In this document: positions 11,987 to 21,915 of the stretch, piece by piece
Numbering within the stretch: the stretch's first letter is position 1
How the letters are laid out: the number at the start of each line of letters is the position of its first letter
DNA from: Leptidea sinapis
Taxonomy: Eukaryota > Arthropoda > Insecta > Lepidoptera > Pieridae
DNA length: 64,000 nt
Direction of reading: 5' to 3'
Assembly: GCF_905404315.1 (NCBI RefSeq)
Contig: NC_066310.1
Location: 1,116,001 to 1,180,000, forward strand
Notes under the pieces: model-generated
Told to the model about the DNA's origin: nothing
Database searches by the model: none
What the model saw: only the letters and a program-made list of their open reading frames with translations
Program-made: the position numbers and the translations under genes

Positions 11987-12452
11987 GAAATAAACTACTT
12001 TTAAAAAAACCGACTTCAAAAACTGAAAAGTATCATATAACTAAAAATTTAATTTAATACACATCTTATGCAAACCTTTCCCTTTAATATTAATAAAATA
12101 CTATTATTTATATGTGCTACCTATTGATAGGTTTTAAGTCAGTACCAAGCCCAATATTATAAATAGATTACCTACTTACTGTTATTACTTAGGTTGTCTG
12201 GCCACGCGTGTCTGTCCGCTTGGTTCTAGACGAAGCTATCCCGCTAAAGTCACGCGTGGCGAGTGTAGGTACCTTTATTACATTTGGCTTGGCAATGACT
12301 TCAAAGCTATCAATATGTAGAATATACTAATAATAGTATTTTATTAATATTAAAGGTAAAGGTTTGCTTAAGAGGTGTATTATATTAAATTTTTAGTTAT
12401 TTGATACTTTTCAGTTTTTGAAGACGGTTTTTCTAAACGTAGTTTATTTATT
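11987..12452. mobile_element. Giant-hairpin MITE (about 190-bp inverted arms)
   Basis: The left arm (11987-12184) and the reverse complement of the right arm (12263-12452) align almost end to end. Shared blocks include AATAAACTAC, ACTTCAAAAACTGAAAAGTA, TTAATATTAATAAAATACTA, CTATTGATAG and CCAAGCC. The centre carries a further inverted pair, GCCACGCGTG (12201) and CACGCGTGGC (12251). The ACCGACTTCAAAAA terminus is shared with the repeats at 12453 and 32896. There is no coding capacity. The arms differ by scattered substitutions, so it is not a very recent insertion. Confidence 0.8.
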
Positions 12453-12768
12453 ATTTTTTTACGTTTAAGTGTCAGTTAATAATAATATAAAATCAACCTG
12501 AATGAAAACTCCAAAAAAAAGTCGTACACAGAAAACAATTATGTCATCCAGGTAGACAAAAATTTTCATAAAAATATTCATAAAGTAAAAATTACTGGGC
12601 AGAACTATGTATAATTTGTATGGGACCAAATGGCATCTATTTTGCATCGAACAAAAGAAGAATTATGTAAAATGGATCATAAATCTCAGAGTAATCGGTG
12701 TACATACATAAAAAAAAATACCGATCGAATTGATAACCTCCTCCTTTTTGAAGTCGGTTAAAATAGAA
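12453..12768. repeat. CCGACTTCAAAAA-terminus repeat, partial
   Basis: The right end reads CCTCCTCCTTTTTGAAGTCG followed by GTTAAAA, the mirror of the terminus at 12008. The body resembles a common lepidopteran interspersed repeat, by recollection of its general form. The open frame at 12465-12647 (reverse) is a repeat translation and is not supported as a gene. Confidence 0.5.
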
Positions 12769-13660
12769 TTATTATTACATGCTTTATATTAGCTTGACCT
12801 GTAGGTATCTATGTAATGGATGTAATGTATAACGGTATCGTCAGACACGATTTTTACCCATTTGTCGGATTGAATTTTGCTTTGCACACTTATCAAGAAC
12901 CGATGACAGTAAAACAATTTAATCAGTCTGTCTCACTTGTATAGCTTAGTATAAATGTTTGTATGTAATGTAATATTTGATCGTGATTTTGACCCCTTCA
13001 AAGCGTCGGATTTATTTTAAACTTTGCCTACAGGCCAGGCACTGACGACATTTTAATAATTTATATTATATATCTTTTCGACTTTTTAGTCTGGTATTCT
13101 ATAAGAGTGTGTTTTTTAGTTTTCATTTAAACCATTATTTATTTTATGTCGTCAGGGCTATACAAAAGCTTTTTGACATGTGAGGAATTTAAATTAATAA
13201 CTATTATAAAGACTTTAGGTACAATATAATAAAATTACATTAGAGATAATTTAACAGCAGTTCTGAGTTTATGCGGTCGAGGAAGTGACATTAATGAGTT
13301 CAATAGTTAATTTCAGACCGAGATTGTTATTCGCCAGAAAATTGACGTGAAAATGGGTTTTCTTTGCGAAGTTCTAAGTAACTTTCTGTCGCAGCTTGAA
13401 TTAGTTTGGGGCTTTGTAATCGAAAATACACTTCTTTTGACACTTTATTACCACCATCACATTATTATATTGGAGAATTAATTACCTCGTATGATAGATA
13501 GGGTATATGCAAGATATGATTTTTTTTTATTAAATCTCAAATATTCAAAATTTTTGCCTACATATTTTTGATGAAATTATAATTTTGGAAAAGGAAATAA
13601 TTCTGACAAGTATAATTTAATGAAAAGCGACGCCATTGGTAATATTGAATTTATAATAAT
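12769..13660. other. No gene seen
   Basis: AT-rich sequence without supported features. Confidence 0.55.
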
Positions 13661-13978
13661 TGACGTAAAAATATGATAAAAAATATCAATTTTCATTGAG
13701 ATATGACGTCATAGTATAGTAAGCAAGCGCGCCAACATGGCCAGTGTTTGTCGTGTCGCCGTCACTTAGATATGTTTATATATTTTGAGTTATTTCTTTC
13801 GTGTTGAATAAATACTTTTGTGGTACAACTTTAGGCTATTGGAGTCAACGAACTATATTACTGCATTATGGTAAGGTTTGGGTATCTTCCTGGTTGGGTG
13901 TAGCCCATATGGTGGACTCGTGAATAAAAATCTTTATGACCCGATCCAGGCTATCTACTTAACCTTTATTTACCTTTC
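13661..13978 (+). promoter_or_regulatory. Promoter- or LTR-like segment with CRE palindrome and splice-like sites
   Basis: The perfect CRE/ATF palindrome TGACGTCA lies near 13704. A short GC-richer stretch then leads to GTTGAATAAATACTTTTGTG, an AATAAA-type signal. ATGGTAAGGTTTGGG near 13867 fits a splice donor, and TTTATTTACCTTTCAG ending at 13980 fits an acceptor that joins the protein-like frame downstream. It may be a retroelement LTR, an element leader or chance. No direct proof of promoter activity is visible. Confidence 0.25.
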
Positions 13979-14191
13979 AGAACTCCATCACAGTTCTGGC
14001 AAAACCTTTTGATTAATCTGCCAAAAATTCTTGTGAAAAAATCTACTAGAAAAAGATGCGTTGTCCCAAAAGATAACTTGAAGAAGGGAATTCTACATCT
14101 ACTCATTGAATTAAAGCCACAAAAGTATATCAGCAGTACAACCTGCAAAAAAGACTTTTGCTATAAATGTTTTGAAAATTATCATAAGTAA
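13979..14191 (+). pseudogene. Possible piggyBac-like transposase C-terminus
   Basis: The frame reads TPSQFWQNLLINLPKILVKK, then RKRCVVPKDNLKKGILHLL, and ends CKKDFCYKCFENYHK followed by a stop. PiggyBac-like transposases end in a cysteine-rich domain of the form RCxVC ... CxxCxxxLCxxxCFxxYH. Here RC, C..DFCYKCF and YH are kept, but the second cysteine of the first pair is a proline. Nothing of the DDD catalytic domain lies upstream. The family call is tentative; another Zn-ribbon-ended transposase could look the same. Confidence 0.35.
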
Positions 14192-14645
14192 TTTTTTTTT
14201 TCTAGTTTTAGTATTTTGTTTAAATTTATGGTTTAACAAAATACTTTTAATTTTAAAACGTTTTTCTAATTCAGATTTTTTTGGGTTTTTTGTTCAGTCC
14301 AAAAATATTTCCTTAGCTCACTCATAGGTCGTGTCTAAAAGCAATTTTCAATGTTGTATACACTCATATATATGGATCATAATCCAAATGGTAAACTTGA
14401 CAGTGAACGTGTTAAAAAAGGTTAAGTAATAAATTTAAATGCAAATACATCTATTATGATATATCATGGTATAAACTCGTACAGCACAGGATAGGAAAGA
14501 ATGGAAATCTCTAAGGAAAGTCTTTATCAGAAGTCAGTATATCATGTTATTATTTTAGAATGTAGCTAAGCAAACCAGTTGAGGGTGGTTTTGTTTTATT
14601 TATGTTAGAAGCAACGAGAAAATAACTAATTTTGTACTAGTGATC
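14192..14645. other. No gene seen
   Basis: AT-rich sequence without supported features. Confidence 0.55.
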
Positions 14646-14960
14646 AAATCAAAACAAAATCACTTTATTCATTTAGGTCACGGAAATGTCAATTTTTTTT
14701 CTTATTGAATCTACCACTTCTTCGTAAAGGGGCTTTAAATCCAGATTTACATTTTCATAGTTTTACAAAACAAATCAAAATCACTTTATTCATGTAGGTC
14801 ACGACACACGGAAATGACACTTATCTTATAAAAAAAAAAAAAAATTATTGAATCTACCGCTTCTTCGTAAAGGGTTGAGCTAATGACAAGAAGTAGCAAG
14901 AAACTCATTGCCACTCTTTTATATCAAGATTTATATTTTCACCAATTACAATATATGTAA
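14646..14960 (-). mobile_element. Two tandem LINE 3' tails (AATAAAGTGATTTTG type)
   Basis: The motif AAATCACTTTATTCATTTAGG (shown from + strand, one base over the shared core) starts near 14658, and its homologue CAAAATCACTTTATTCATGT starts near 14775. Each is followed by GGTCACG..GGAAATG and a CTACCxCTTCTTCGTAAAGG block. On the - strand this is a LINE 3' UTR ending in a CATGAATAAAGTGATTTTGA-type tail. Two copies lie head to tail about 118 bp apart. Confidence 0.65.
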
Positions 14961-15595
14961 AGTGATGCAACTAACAAACTTTGATTTATTATATTCGTAC
15001 ATTTATCTTCAGTGTGCTCCACTTTCTTAATTTAGTATAAAAATCTCTAAACTATAATTTACTAACAAAAATTCATTACTCTGAGTATTTTTTTTTAAAT
15101 TATACATTACATACCTTTTGTGGAACTTCCACGGCCACAGTGGGGCGCTCAGATCGACAAAAACAACACGGTGTATACACCGCATCGTAATTTTATATAA
15201 ATAATTTAATAAATATATATTCGCATTTATCGTAAACGAATGGTTTAACGAACAACTAAACATTTTAAAACGTTATATTCATGTGAGAACATAAACTAGA
15301 CTGATATTTAAATCCATTAAAACGGTTCAAATTTGAATATCGAGCTGCAAATGGATTCGTATTGAATTGCGCGTGAAAGAGTTGTAAATGAAAATGTTGC
15401 TGAATCACCTGCATCGCTCCGGGCGCACTCAGCTCTGCCGTGTACACCCTAATGTACTTTACTCATACAGGTGATATGTACAACTACTATGTGTCTAGAT
15501 GTTGGAGGTAAGCCTCCCCGGGCTTACCAACTTCGATCGTTATCGTGCAACATTTCATTAAAAATGTCATCTTATATTATCAATCATAAGAAGCA
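14961..15595. other. No gene seen; small hairpin at 15506-15530
   Basis: The only structure I see is the inverted pair GGTAAGCC / GGGCTTACC around TCCCC near 15510. The open frames at 15027-15447 (reverse) have no recognisable domain. Confidence 0.5.
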
Positions 15596-15755
15596 ATCAA
15601 GATAAATGGACAAAAGACATTTTAGAGTGGTATCCAAGATATGGAAAAAGAAATAGAGATTGCTGGACTAACATGGAGAAGAACAACTTACGACAGGAAA
15701 ATGTGGAAAGATCTGGAGGAGACCTATGTCGGCGGACAAGCGAGCAATGATTAAC
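15596..15755 (+). pseudogene. RTE-like LINE C-terminal remnant
   Basis: In the + frame the text reads GLTWRRTTYDRKMWKDLEET and then YVGGQASND. This matches the extreme C-terminus of a lepidopteran RTE-like reverse transcriptase, where a xAGxTWRxxAxDRxxWKxLEEAYV motif precedes the stop. The segment before it (a KRWxDDI block) is partly deleted. The reverse-strand frame at 15597-15797 is its shadow. Confidence 0.6.
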
Positions 15756-16131
15756 ATAAGATATAGTATATGTTAGGTGACATATAATTATAATCATTTA
15801 GTATATTAAGTTGTAGCATAAGTTAAAATGTACCTTTTTGATTTGCTTGCAATAATGGCTTCATTCATTCATATTATCAGAAGAATATAAAAAAAGAGGA
15901 AAACTCATATTTATATTATTAATTTTTTAGACTCTAAGCTGGATGACTAGATTTGATTTGAGGGGTTTCAAATTAGATAATATTATAATTTCAACTCTAT
16001 TAGTGGCTTTCAGACGATAACAGTCTTAAATATAATAATTATTGCTGAGTTGAATTTTGAATAAATTGTGAGAAATGTCAAAATAAAATTTTCTCGTGTT
16101 TTAGTGTGTGAGAGTATATCATACAAATAAA
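15756..16131. other. No gene seen
   Basis: AT-rich sequence without supported features. Confidence 0.55.
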
Positions 16132-16257
16132 ACTGAAAACAAGATTTTATGACGATACGTCACTCGAACGGTTGGCTCAGTTGCAAAGAGCGCTCGCACA
16201 GAACGCGAGAGGCGGGGGTTCAAGTCCCGCATCGTTCATAAAATTTTGTATTCAGTT
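16132..16257 (+). repeat. Repeat B copy with intact A and B boxes
   Basis: GGTTGGCTCAGTTGCAAAGA is A-box-like and GGGGTTCAAGTCCCGC is a B box, with AGCGCTCGCACAGAACGCGA between. These are the internal promoter elements of a tRNA gene. It is not a cloverleaf tRNA gene: the ACGAT/ATCGT stem extends outward as CTGAAAACAAGATTTTATG / CATAAAATTTTGTATTCAG, giving roughly a 25-bp stem around the tRNA-like body. Confidence 0.75.
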
Positions 16258-16393
16258 TTTTTTTGTAATTAATCCCAGAAGTGAGAGTAATCACTTTAAA
16301 AACAAAACATAACAAATTCTTTAGAGTATATCATATTATTATAATCTCATATTCTCATGATATTCTAAATGAAATAAGAAATTAAATGATACA

Positions 16394-16539
16394 TTAACCC
16401 CCTTATTCATAATAGTCTGCTAACTTAAAGAATTCCTAATTCTCACTCTGTCTTCTTCTATTGACCTAAGACAGAATGAGAAAAAACACTCCTTAGCGGC
16501 TGTTTAAAGTTAGCGGACCATTATGAATAAGGGGATTAA
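16394..16539. mobile_element. TTAA-flanked MITE
   Basis: The element runs 16398-16535 and has TTAA on both sides (16394-16397 and 16536-16539). Its arms are CCCCTTATTCATAATAGTCT / the complement of GGACCATTATGAATAAGGGG, and the pairing continues through TAACTTAAAG/TTTAAAGTTA. The middle also pairs, with CTCACTCTGTCTT against AAGACAGAATGAGA. It has no coding capacity. The TTAA duplication fits piggyBac-type mobilisation, but the mobilising enzyme is not visible. Confidence 0.8.
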
Positions 16540-16747
16540 TGTTTAGGCGTACCACTCCTAACCTATAGCAACCTACTACCCTATAACAAGTATCACTATG
16601 ACACTATCTGATACAAATAATTACACATTTTTCCATAGAATTATCTATAATACATATGAATTATCCAATTATCCACTCACACAGATAGAGTTTAATTGAT
16701 TGCGAGCTATATAAAGTATAATAAGTAAGTATTTAATAATTTGATTA

Positions 16748-16772
16748 ACACACACACACACACACACACACA
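16748..16772. repeat. (CA)n microsatellite
   Basis: About 12 uninterrupted CA units. Confidence 0.95.
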
Positions 16773-17492
16773 TTATTTTTTAAAATGTCTTTAACGTAGG
16801 TAGGTTTATTATACATTCCTGTTAGTTTGATAATGTCAGTAAAAACATAAACATGATTGTAGAATTAAATTCAACTCAATGCTTTTGTTATAAATGTTGT
16901 AAATAATATTTATCTACACCGATGCTTTAAAGATTCTGAAACAGTTAGCTTATTGCTAACATTAAAACACCCAATGTTCTAATAACCATTACATCATCCA
17001 AACGAGTGTTGTAATGTTGTACTGAATTTCATAACAACACTCCTATTTTTTTTCAATCCCTTCATGCTCAAAGAGTTTGAACAGACATCCACATTCTTAT
17101 TGCACGATGCGTGGTATCTGTATGAATTTAAAAAAAAGAACATTTTCGTTTACGCGCGTTCCACACAACCAGAACGTCGCGCGCCGTAAAAAAAAGTAGG
17201 TTATTCGAATCCCCGCCATTTTTCTTGGATACATAGCGTTTAAAATGAATCGCTCATTTTTTGTAAACAAAACAATAAAACGATTCATTTTAAACGCTGC
17301 AAAAGAACATAATATTCAAGTGAATTTTAATAATCGCACTATACAAACTGTAAATTACTACTAAAATAAATATTTTTTCATAAATACTTAGTTTATTTGT
17401 ATATAATCAGTAATCGATGATATTAGGTTACTACAAGGACTAACTGTTTCAGGATCTTTTAGAGGATTCATATTTTGGGTGTAGATAAAGTC
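16773..17492. other. No gene seen
   Basis: AT-rich sequence. The reverse frame at 17097-17288 has no recognisable domain. Confidence 0.55.
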
Positions 17493-17622
17493 TTGTATGC
17501 AACTGTTTATAATTAGTTATTAAAACACTCATGTGATAGTATTATCACACTCGGCTTCGCCTCGTGAGATAAAGCCACATTTGTGTTTTAATACCCCTTA
17601 TTACACAACAGTTGCATAAATA
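17493..17622. repeat. Terminal-inverted-repeat hairpin element
   Basis: TATGCAACTGTTTATAA near 17496 pairs with the complement of ACACAACAGTTGCATA near 17606. The inner part TATTAAAACACTCATGTG pairs with CCACATTTGTGTTTTAATA around CTCGGCTTCGCCTCG. It is a compact non-coding foldback of MITE type. No convincing target duplication is visible. Confidence 0.6.
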
Positions 17623-18660
17623 ATAATAATAAAATAACTATTACTTTCGTGCACATTTCCTGCCAAATTGTATATTACTCGTGAACCTATAATATATTCA
17701 GATTAACAAAATATAAAATTTGTATTCTGTTCACATACTCTAGTGTGGCACTCAATGTTTTAAAAAGAGTTTTGTAATAAATAATACTACGTTATTTTTG
17801 TAATGGTTTGTATAGAGTTGTATATCATGGTATTACGTATTCGAACTATCCAACCTCTCTACCGATGAAATTGCAACAAAATCCTAAAGCTTCTATTAAA
17901 AATTTTCTACAGGGTCCGCTTTGTATTGAAATGTTTGTAAATAAACGCAGTATTAAACCGTAGCATAATTTGATGAAAGTATTTCGGGCAGCGCAGTTTT
18001 GTGAATCAGGAATGAATCAGGCAACTCTAGTACTGTTACTATGTTACCGACAAAGGGGTTCTGTTTACGCTATAGAGCTACAAAAAATATTTTTGGTGTT
18101 TTCACATTTTTCCGCTCGAACAAGGCGAGCTTTGTATCAAAGCCGTAGGGCTCGCACTGCGTGTGTTTTGATAATATTGTTTTGACGGTTTGATTTTTTG
18201 TTGCAATGATGGAAAAGAGATGGAAGAGAGGCTGTGGCAATACTATTGTTTTAGAAATTTTTAAGCTTTTGAATCAGAGTATAAGCTGTGCTGAATTAAT
18301 TATTTTATATTAAATGGAGATTTTGGTTGAAAGAAGCATTTTTTAAGTTTATCTTAAGTAATTGAGCTCAAAACTATAACTTCAAACATCGATGGCGCAA
18401 TAATTGGCAGAAGTGTATCTTGTGTATGTTGAACCTTACCGTACCTTGAAACCCCGCCCGGCCCCTAAGTAGGTGAAACATTTGCGTAGCAACAAATTAT
18501 TATAATACATAATTTATTGCAAATATCTACAAAATATTGTTGTTCGTTGTTAGTTATCATGTCACATAGTTGTAACTGGATGGCCAAATAAAAAATCAAA
18601 TGAACAACACGCTCTTTATGATTTTTCACTCATTAAATTGTTACTCAAAATGTATAAAAA
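17623..18660. other. No gene seen
   Basis: The + frame at 17970-18185 is short and has no recognisable domain. No repeat is identified. Confidence 0.5.
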
Positions 18661-18932
18661 CCCTTTCTGCATCCAAGCGGATATTCCATAGGGAGTGCTA
18701 TTGGCGACTCTCTCATTCCCCAACAGAAGGTCGCCTTCGATGAAGGCTTAAAGGGAACTTGCCCAAAACACACCTCAGGTGGTGTTTAGTGGGTAGGCAC
18801 TTAGGTTTTACGTGAGTCCAACATAGCCAATGCAGACTTAGGCTGCGTTGGTATGAGCATTCCTCGCTCCCGTGGTTATCCCGGAGGCTAGCCCTTTCCG
18901 TTTGTCTGGGTGCAAAAAAAACCCTTTCTGCA
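18661..18932 (+). mobile_element. Short 5'-truncated LINE insertion with TSD
   Basis: The direct repeat CCCTTTCTGCA (18661-18671) recurs at 18922-18932 right after the A tract GTGCAAAAAAA. About 245 bp lie between. This is the layout of a target-primed insertion with a poly(A) end. The body is GC-richer than its surroundings (GGGCAAGTTCCC-like text read on either strand, CTCCCGTGGTTATCCCGGAG) and looks like a LINE 3' UTR. I do not recognise the family. The reverse frame at 18713-19039 is a by-product. Confidence 0.65.
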
Positions 18933-19449
18933 CAGACGTCAATAATAATTTTTATTTTATGAAACAAAACACCCAGAGATAGTTTTTTGAGTGTGAACCT
19001 TATTCGAGTGAGTATAGCAATATTAAAGTTTGTTATCAATAAAACGTGTTAAAATTCATGAAGATTATTTAGTTTTGGTTCATCTGGTTTGACAAAAATG
19101 TTGAAAATAACAACAATTAATGTAGATTTTAATGAAACCTAAGGCATTTGTCATACAAAGTATTGTGCACGAATTTTACTTTTCTGTTCATCTATATAAT
19201 ATATAATTATTTAAAAAATAAATACAGGACTTACTTTAAGAAGCGAGCGGAGTGGCTGCTTAGGTTATTTAATTTCCTGCGCCCAATTTCTCAGGACTTT
19301 GGTACATATATTCTTGTATTAAATTTACACTCCTACGTGCAATATATGATAGATTAAAAATATTTTTCCTTAGTGTTTTAAATACAGCTTTGTTATAAAT
19401 ACTACGTTATATTTGTGCTTTCTATATTATGCTTACATATATAAATAAT
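18933..19449. other. No gene seen
   Basis: AT-rich. The frame at 19148-19357 has no recognisable domain. Confidence 0.5.
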
Positions 19450-20332
19450 AACTAGGACACATCTCCGCACTGATAGCCCAAATAGTTACTGGCCATGGTG
19501 GCTTCTCGGCGTATCTCCACCGGTTTGGCCTAAAGGATAGCCCAGTGTGCATATGCGACGGTCGTTCTGACGAAAGCGCATTGCACCTGGTGCTCGACTG
19601 CCCGAGGTTTGGCCGGTGGAGATTCGACCTGGAAGTCCAAAGTGGATTGGCAGTGGTACTGGAAAATCTTCCATCCTTTATAAGAAGACCAAACAGGGAA
19701 ATGTTCGAGCCGTTCTGTCATAAGATATTAAAGGATGTGCTGCCCAGAAACGGCAGCAATATAAAATTTTAAACAGTTAGGATTTAAATAGTTTAGTGAT
19801 GTAAGAATTTTAATGTAGATAAATAGGTTGAATATAGTAAATACAGAATATACAAAACAGAAAAATAGCGTTAGGTTTAATTAATGTGTATATTTAAATT
19901 GTAGATTTAATAATGTATACAATGGTTTCCTATGCTAATGCATAGGGCCCAAGATACAACTTTAGTCTGTTAGTATATGTACCTAGAATAAGATAGAAGT
20001 AAGGAATCCCAGTGTGAAACAGGAATAGTTAATATATGTTCTCTGTTATATGTAGATAAAAAATACAAAAAAAAAAATGGTAATTAGTAAATAAGGAAAT
20101 ATTAGCTGTAAGGTAATGTTATTGAAAATAAAGATGTTAAGAAATAATTTGTTAGAGTGTAAGCGACCAACTAAATGTTATAGACAATAAATTATTATCC
20201 CACCCTCAACCCCTACGAGCTACGGTAGGGAGAAAGTAGTTGTTAAGAATAGTAGTTCCTCGGCCCTGGAGCGTTAGCTGCCAGGGAGGTAGGCCTACTA
20301 GGAAAAAAAAAAAAAAAAAAAACTAGGACACA
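19450..20332 (+). mobile_element. R1-clade-like LINE, 5'-truncated, with perfect 12-bp TSD
   Basis: AACTAGGACACA is present at 19450-19461 and again at 20321-20332. The second copy directly follows an 18-20 A tract. The element (19462-20320) consists of the last 310 bp of an open frame plus a roughly 550-bp 3' UTR ending GGAGGTAGGCCTACTAGG before the poly(A). The identical duplication and the long A tract suggest that this is one of the youngest insertions in the window. Confidence 0.9.
19462..19773 (+). pseudogene. C-terminus of LINE ORF2 (R1/I-type)
   Basis: One uninterrupted frame from the 5' junction reads SALIAQIVTGHGGFSAYLHR, FGLKDSPVCICDGRSDESAL, HLVLDCPRFGRWRFDLE and ends PRNGSNIKF followed by a stop. 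The GHGxFxxYLxRF.L..SPxCxC ... HLxLDCPRF pattern is the zinc-knuckle-like C-terminal region found after the reverse transcriptase in R1, TRAS and related LINEs. The CxC..H....C spacing is kept. The reverse transcriptase and endonuclease are absent because of 5' truncation, not mutation: the remaining frame has no stop or frameshift. Confidence 0.8.
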
Positions 20333-21780
20333 CAACAAAGGTGAAATAAATCACTAATATAAATAAAGAGGTTTTCATGATTCATCATGACATATTAAGT
20401 ATAATAATAAGATTTAATCTTTTGTTATTACATTACTTACTTACTTGACTTAATTAATGTAAGCCAAACTGCATTTTATTGGTGTTAAAAATATATAATA
20501 TTCATTTTTACTAAAGATCAAAAAATTATAATGAATTTTCATTAAAATAAATTATTTCATTCCAAATTATGAATATTCAACAATTGCATTGCAAAACATT
20601 GAATGATAAACACTAAATAAAATTGAATAACCAATTCATCTATTCATAATCAGGAAAATAAAAGGTTTTTAGCTGAATACAAATTGAATAGAAATTAATT
20701 GGAGTTGTCAGCCCTGTGGCCAATCCGAGCATTAAGTATCCCGACCTGTCCATGCCGCTGTTCACATAAGCTATTTTGCAGCCGACTTAGACCTTGCGGG
20801 AACGATATGATGAAAAGAGCACGACATTTCGTAAGGTCTCTTTATTTTTTAAGCCCTTTGAAAAAATCGCAACACAATATTTTATGTAAAACAAATAGTT
20901 TTTTACTACACTTACTCTGCATTCAATAATCAAGGTTTAGAGTACCCGGAACGCGTCGAGTTAAGTAAATTGATAGTTTTACTTATTGCTGAATTCTCAT
21001 AATGTGTATGTCATAGTCTATGTATATTTCATATGTTATAGTCTCATATTTTCTGTGTCCTAATATCTAACATTACACTGTAGATTTTATTGTTAGGAAG
21101 AGTGCATCGTTTATTCGTAACAACAACTTTGAGCAAAATATATTAATTTCTTATTAGGTTAAAATTGGCGACATCGTATCGTATCCGTGAAGTGACCGCA
21201 TCGTCGCATATAAATCAATCAAATGCTGTATTCAATGAAAAAACGAACATTTAAAAGTTCCCGCGGGGCATATTTGAATAGTTCCAACGTTTCAGTGGCC
21301 CTCAGGCGTTTCGCTAGAAATATGTATTTCAAATTTCAATATACTCGGAGCGAATTTCGTATGAACTTTCATTGCTGGTAAATTCGTAATGGCGGAAAGT
21401 TTTTAGATGGCGAGTGGGTACGGCGCCGCCCGTTTTTCTTTCATTAGTATATTAGTTCTGGTGTTTCGTGTTTGACTTCGGTTTTATATAAACGCTTAAT
21501 AAAGTGTTCGTTTGATTTACTTTTTACTCGTCGTTGATCTAAGAGTACAGAACGAATGTAGAATTCACTCTCGTTAACTATTTTATGATTGAACAGAACA
21601 TATGTTTGGTTGGCATAATTGGTTTTCGTGTTGTGAATTTAATATTTACATATTTCGACGAGTAGCTTGTGATAATATTTGATATACACTTAAATAGCAA
21701 GGTACGGGGTTCCTGTTTCCGCAAATCAACCCCTTAAATGGGTCCATTTGAAGTTCGAATACTCCTGGGATATAAGCAGA
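20333..21780. other. No gene seen; GC-richer patch near 21400-21480
   Basis: Mostly AT-rich. Around 21400-21480 a patch with GGCGAGTGGGTACGGCGCCG precedes TTTATATAAACGCTTAATAA, which has a TATA-like look. No open frame follows. The frame at 20699-20929 has no recognisable domain. Confidence 0.45.
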
Positions 21781-21915
21781 CTACTCCGAGCCACCTGTAT
21801 TTACCTTGTTGGCCTCTCCTTCATGTTCCAGTAATACGTGAGTGACCGTTTCATCCTCCGTCAGACATCGTCTGCAGATAGGGCTGTCCATTACGCTGAT
21901 TGTGAAAAGGGAAAA
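21781..21915 (-). pseudogene. I/R1-type LINE C-terminal zinc region
   Basis: The reverse strand reads HLFTI-like residues, then MDSPICRRCLTEDETVTHVL, LEHEGEANKVNTGGSE and a stop. This is the CxxC....EDET..HxLxEC block that ends many LINE ORF2 proteins. The last cysteine of the block is a histidine here (LLEH for LLEC). The upstream sequence (21916-22075) may belong to the same relic but is not clearly alignable. Confidence 0.6.

Noticed and set aside
21400..21540. Host promoter
   Set aside because: A TATA-like text follows a GC-richer patch, but no start codon with an open frame and no second signal support it.
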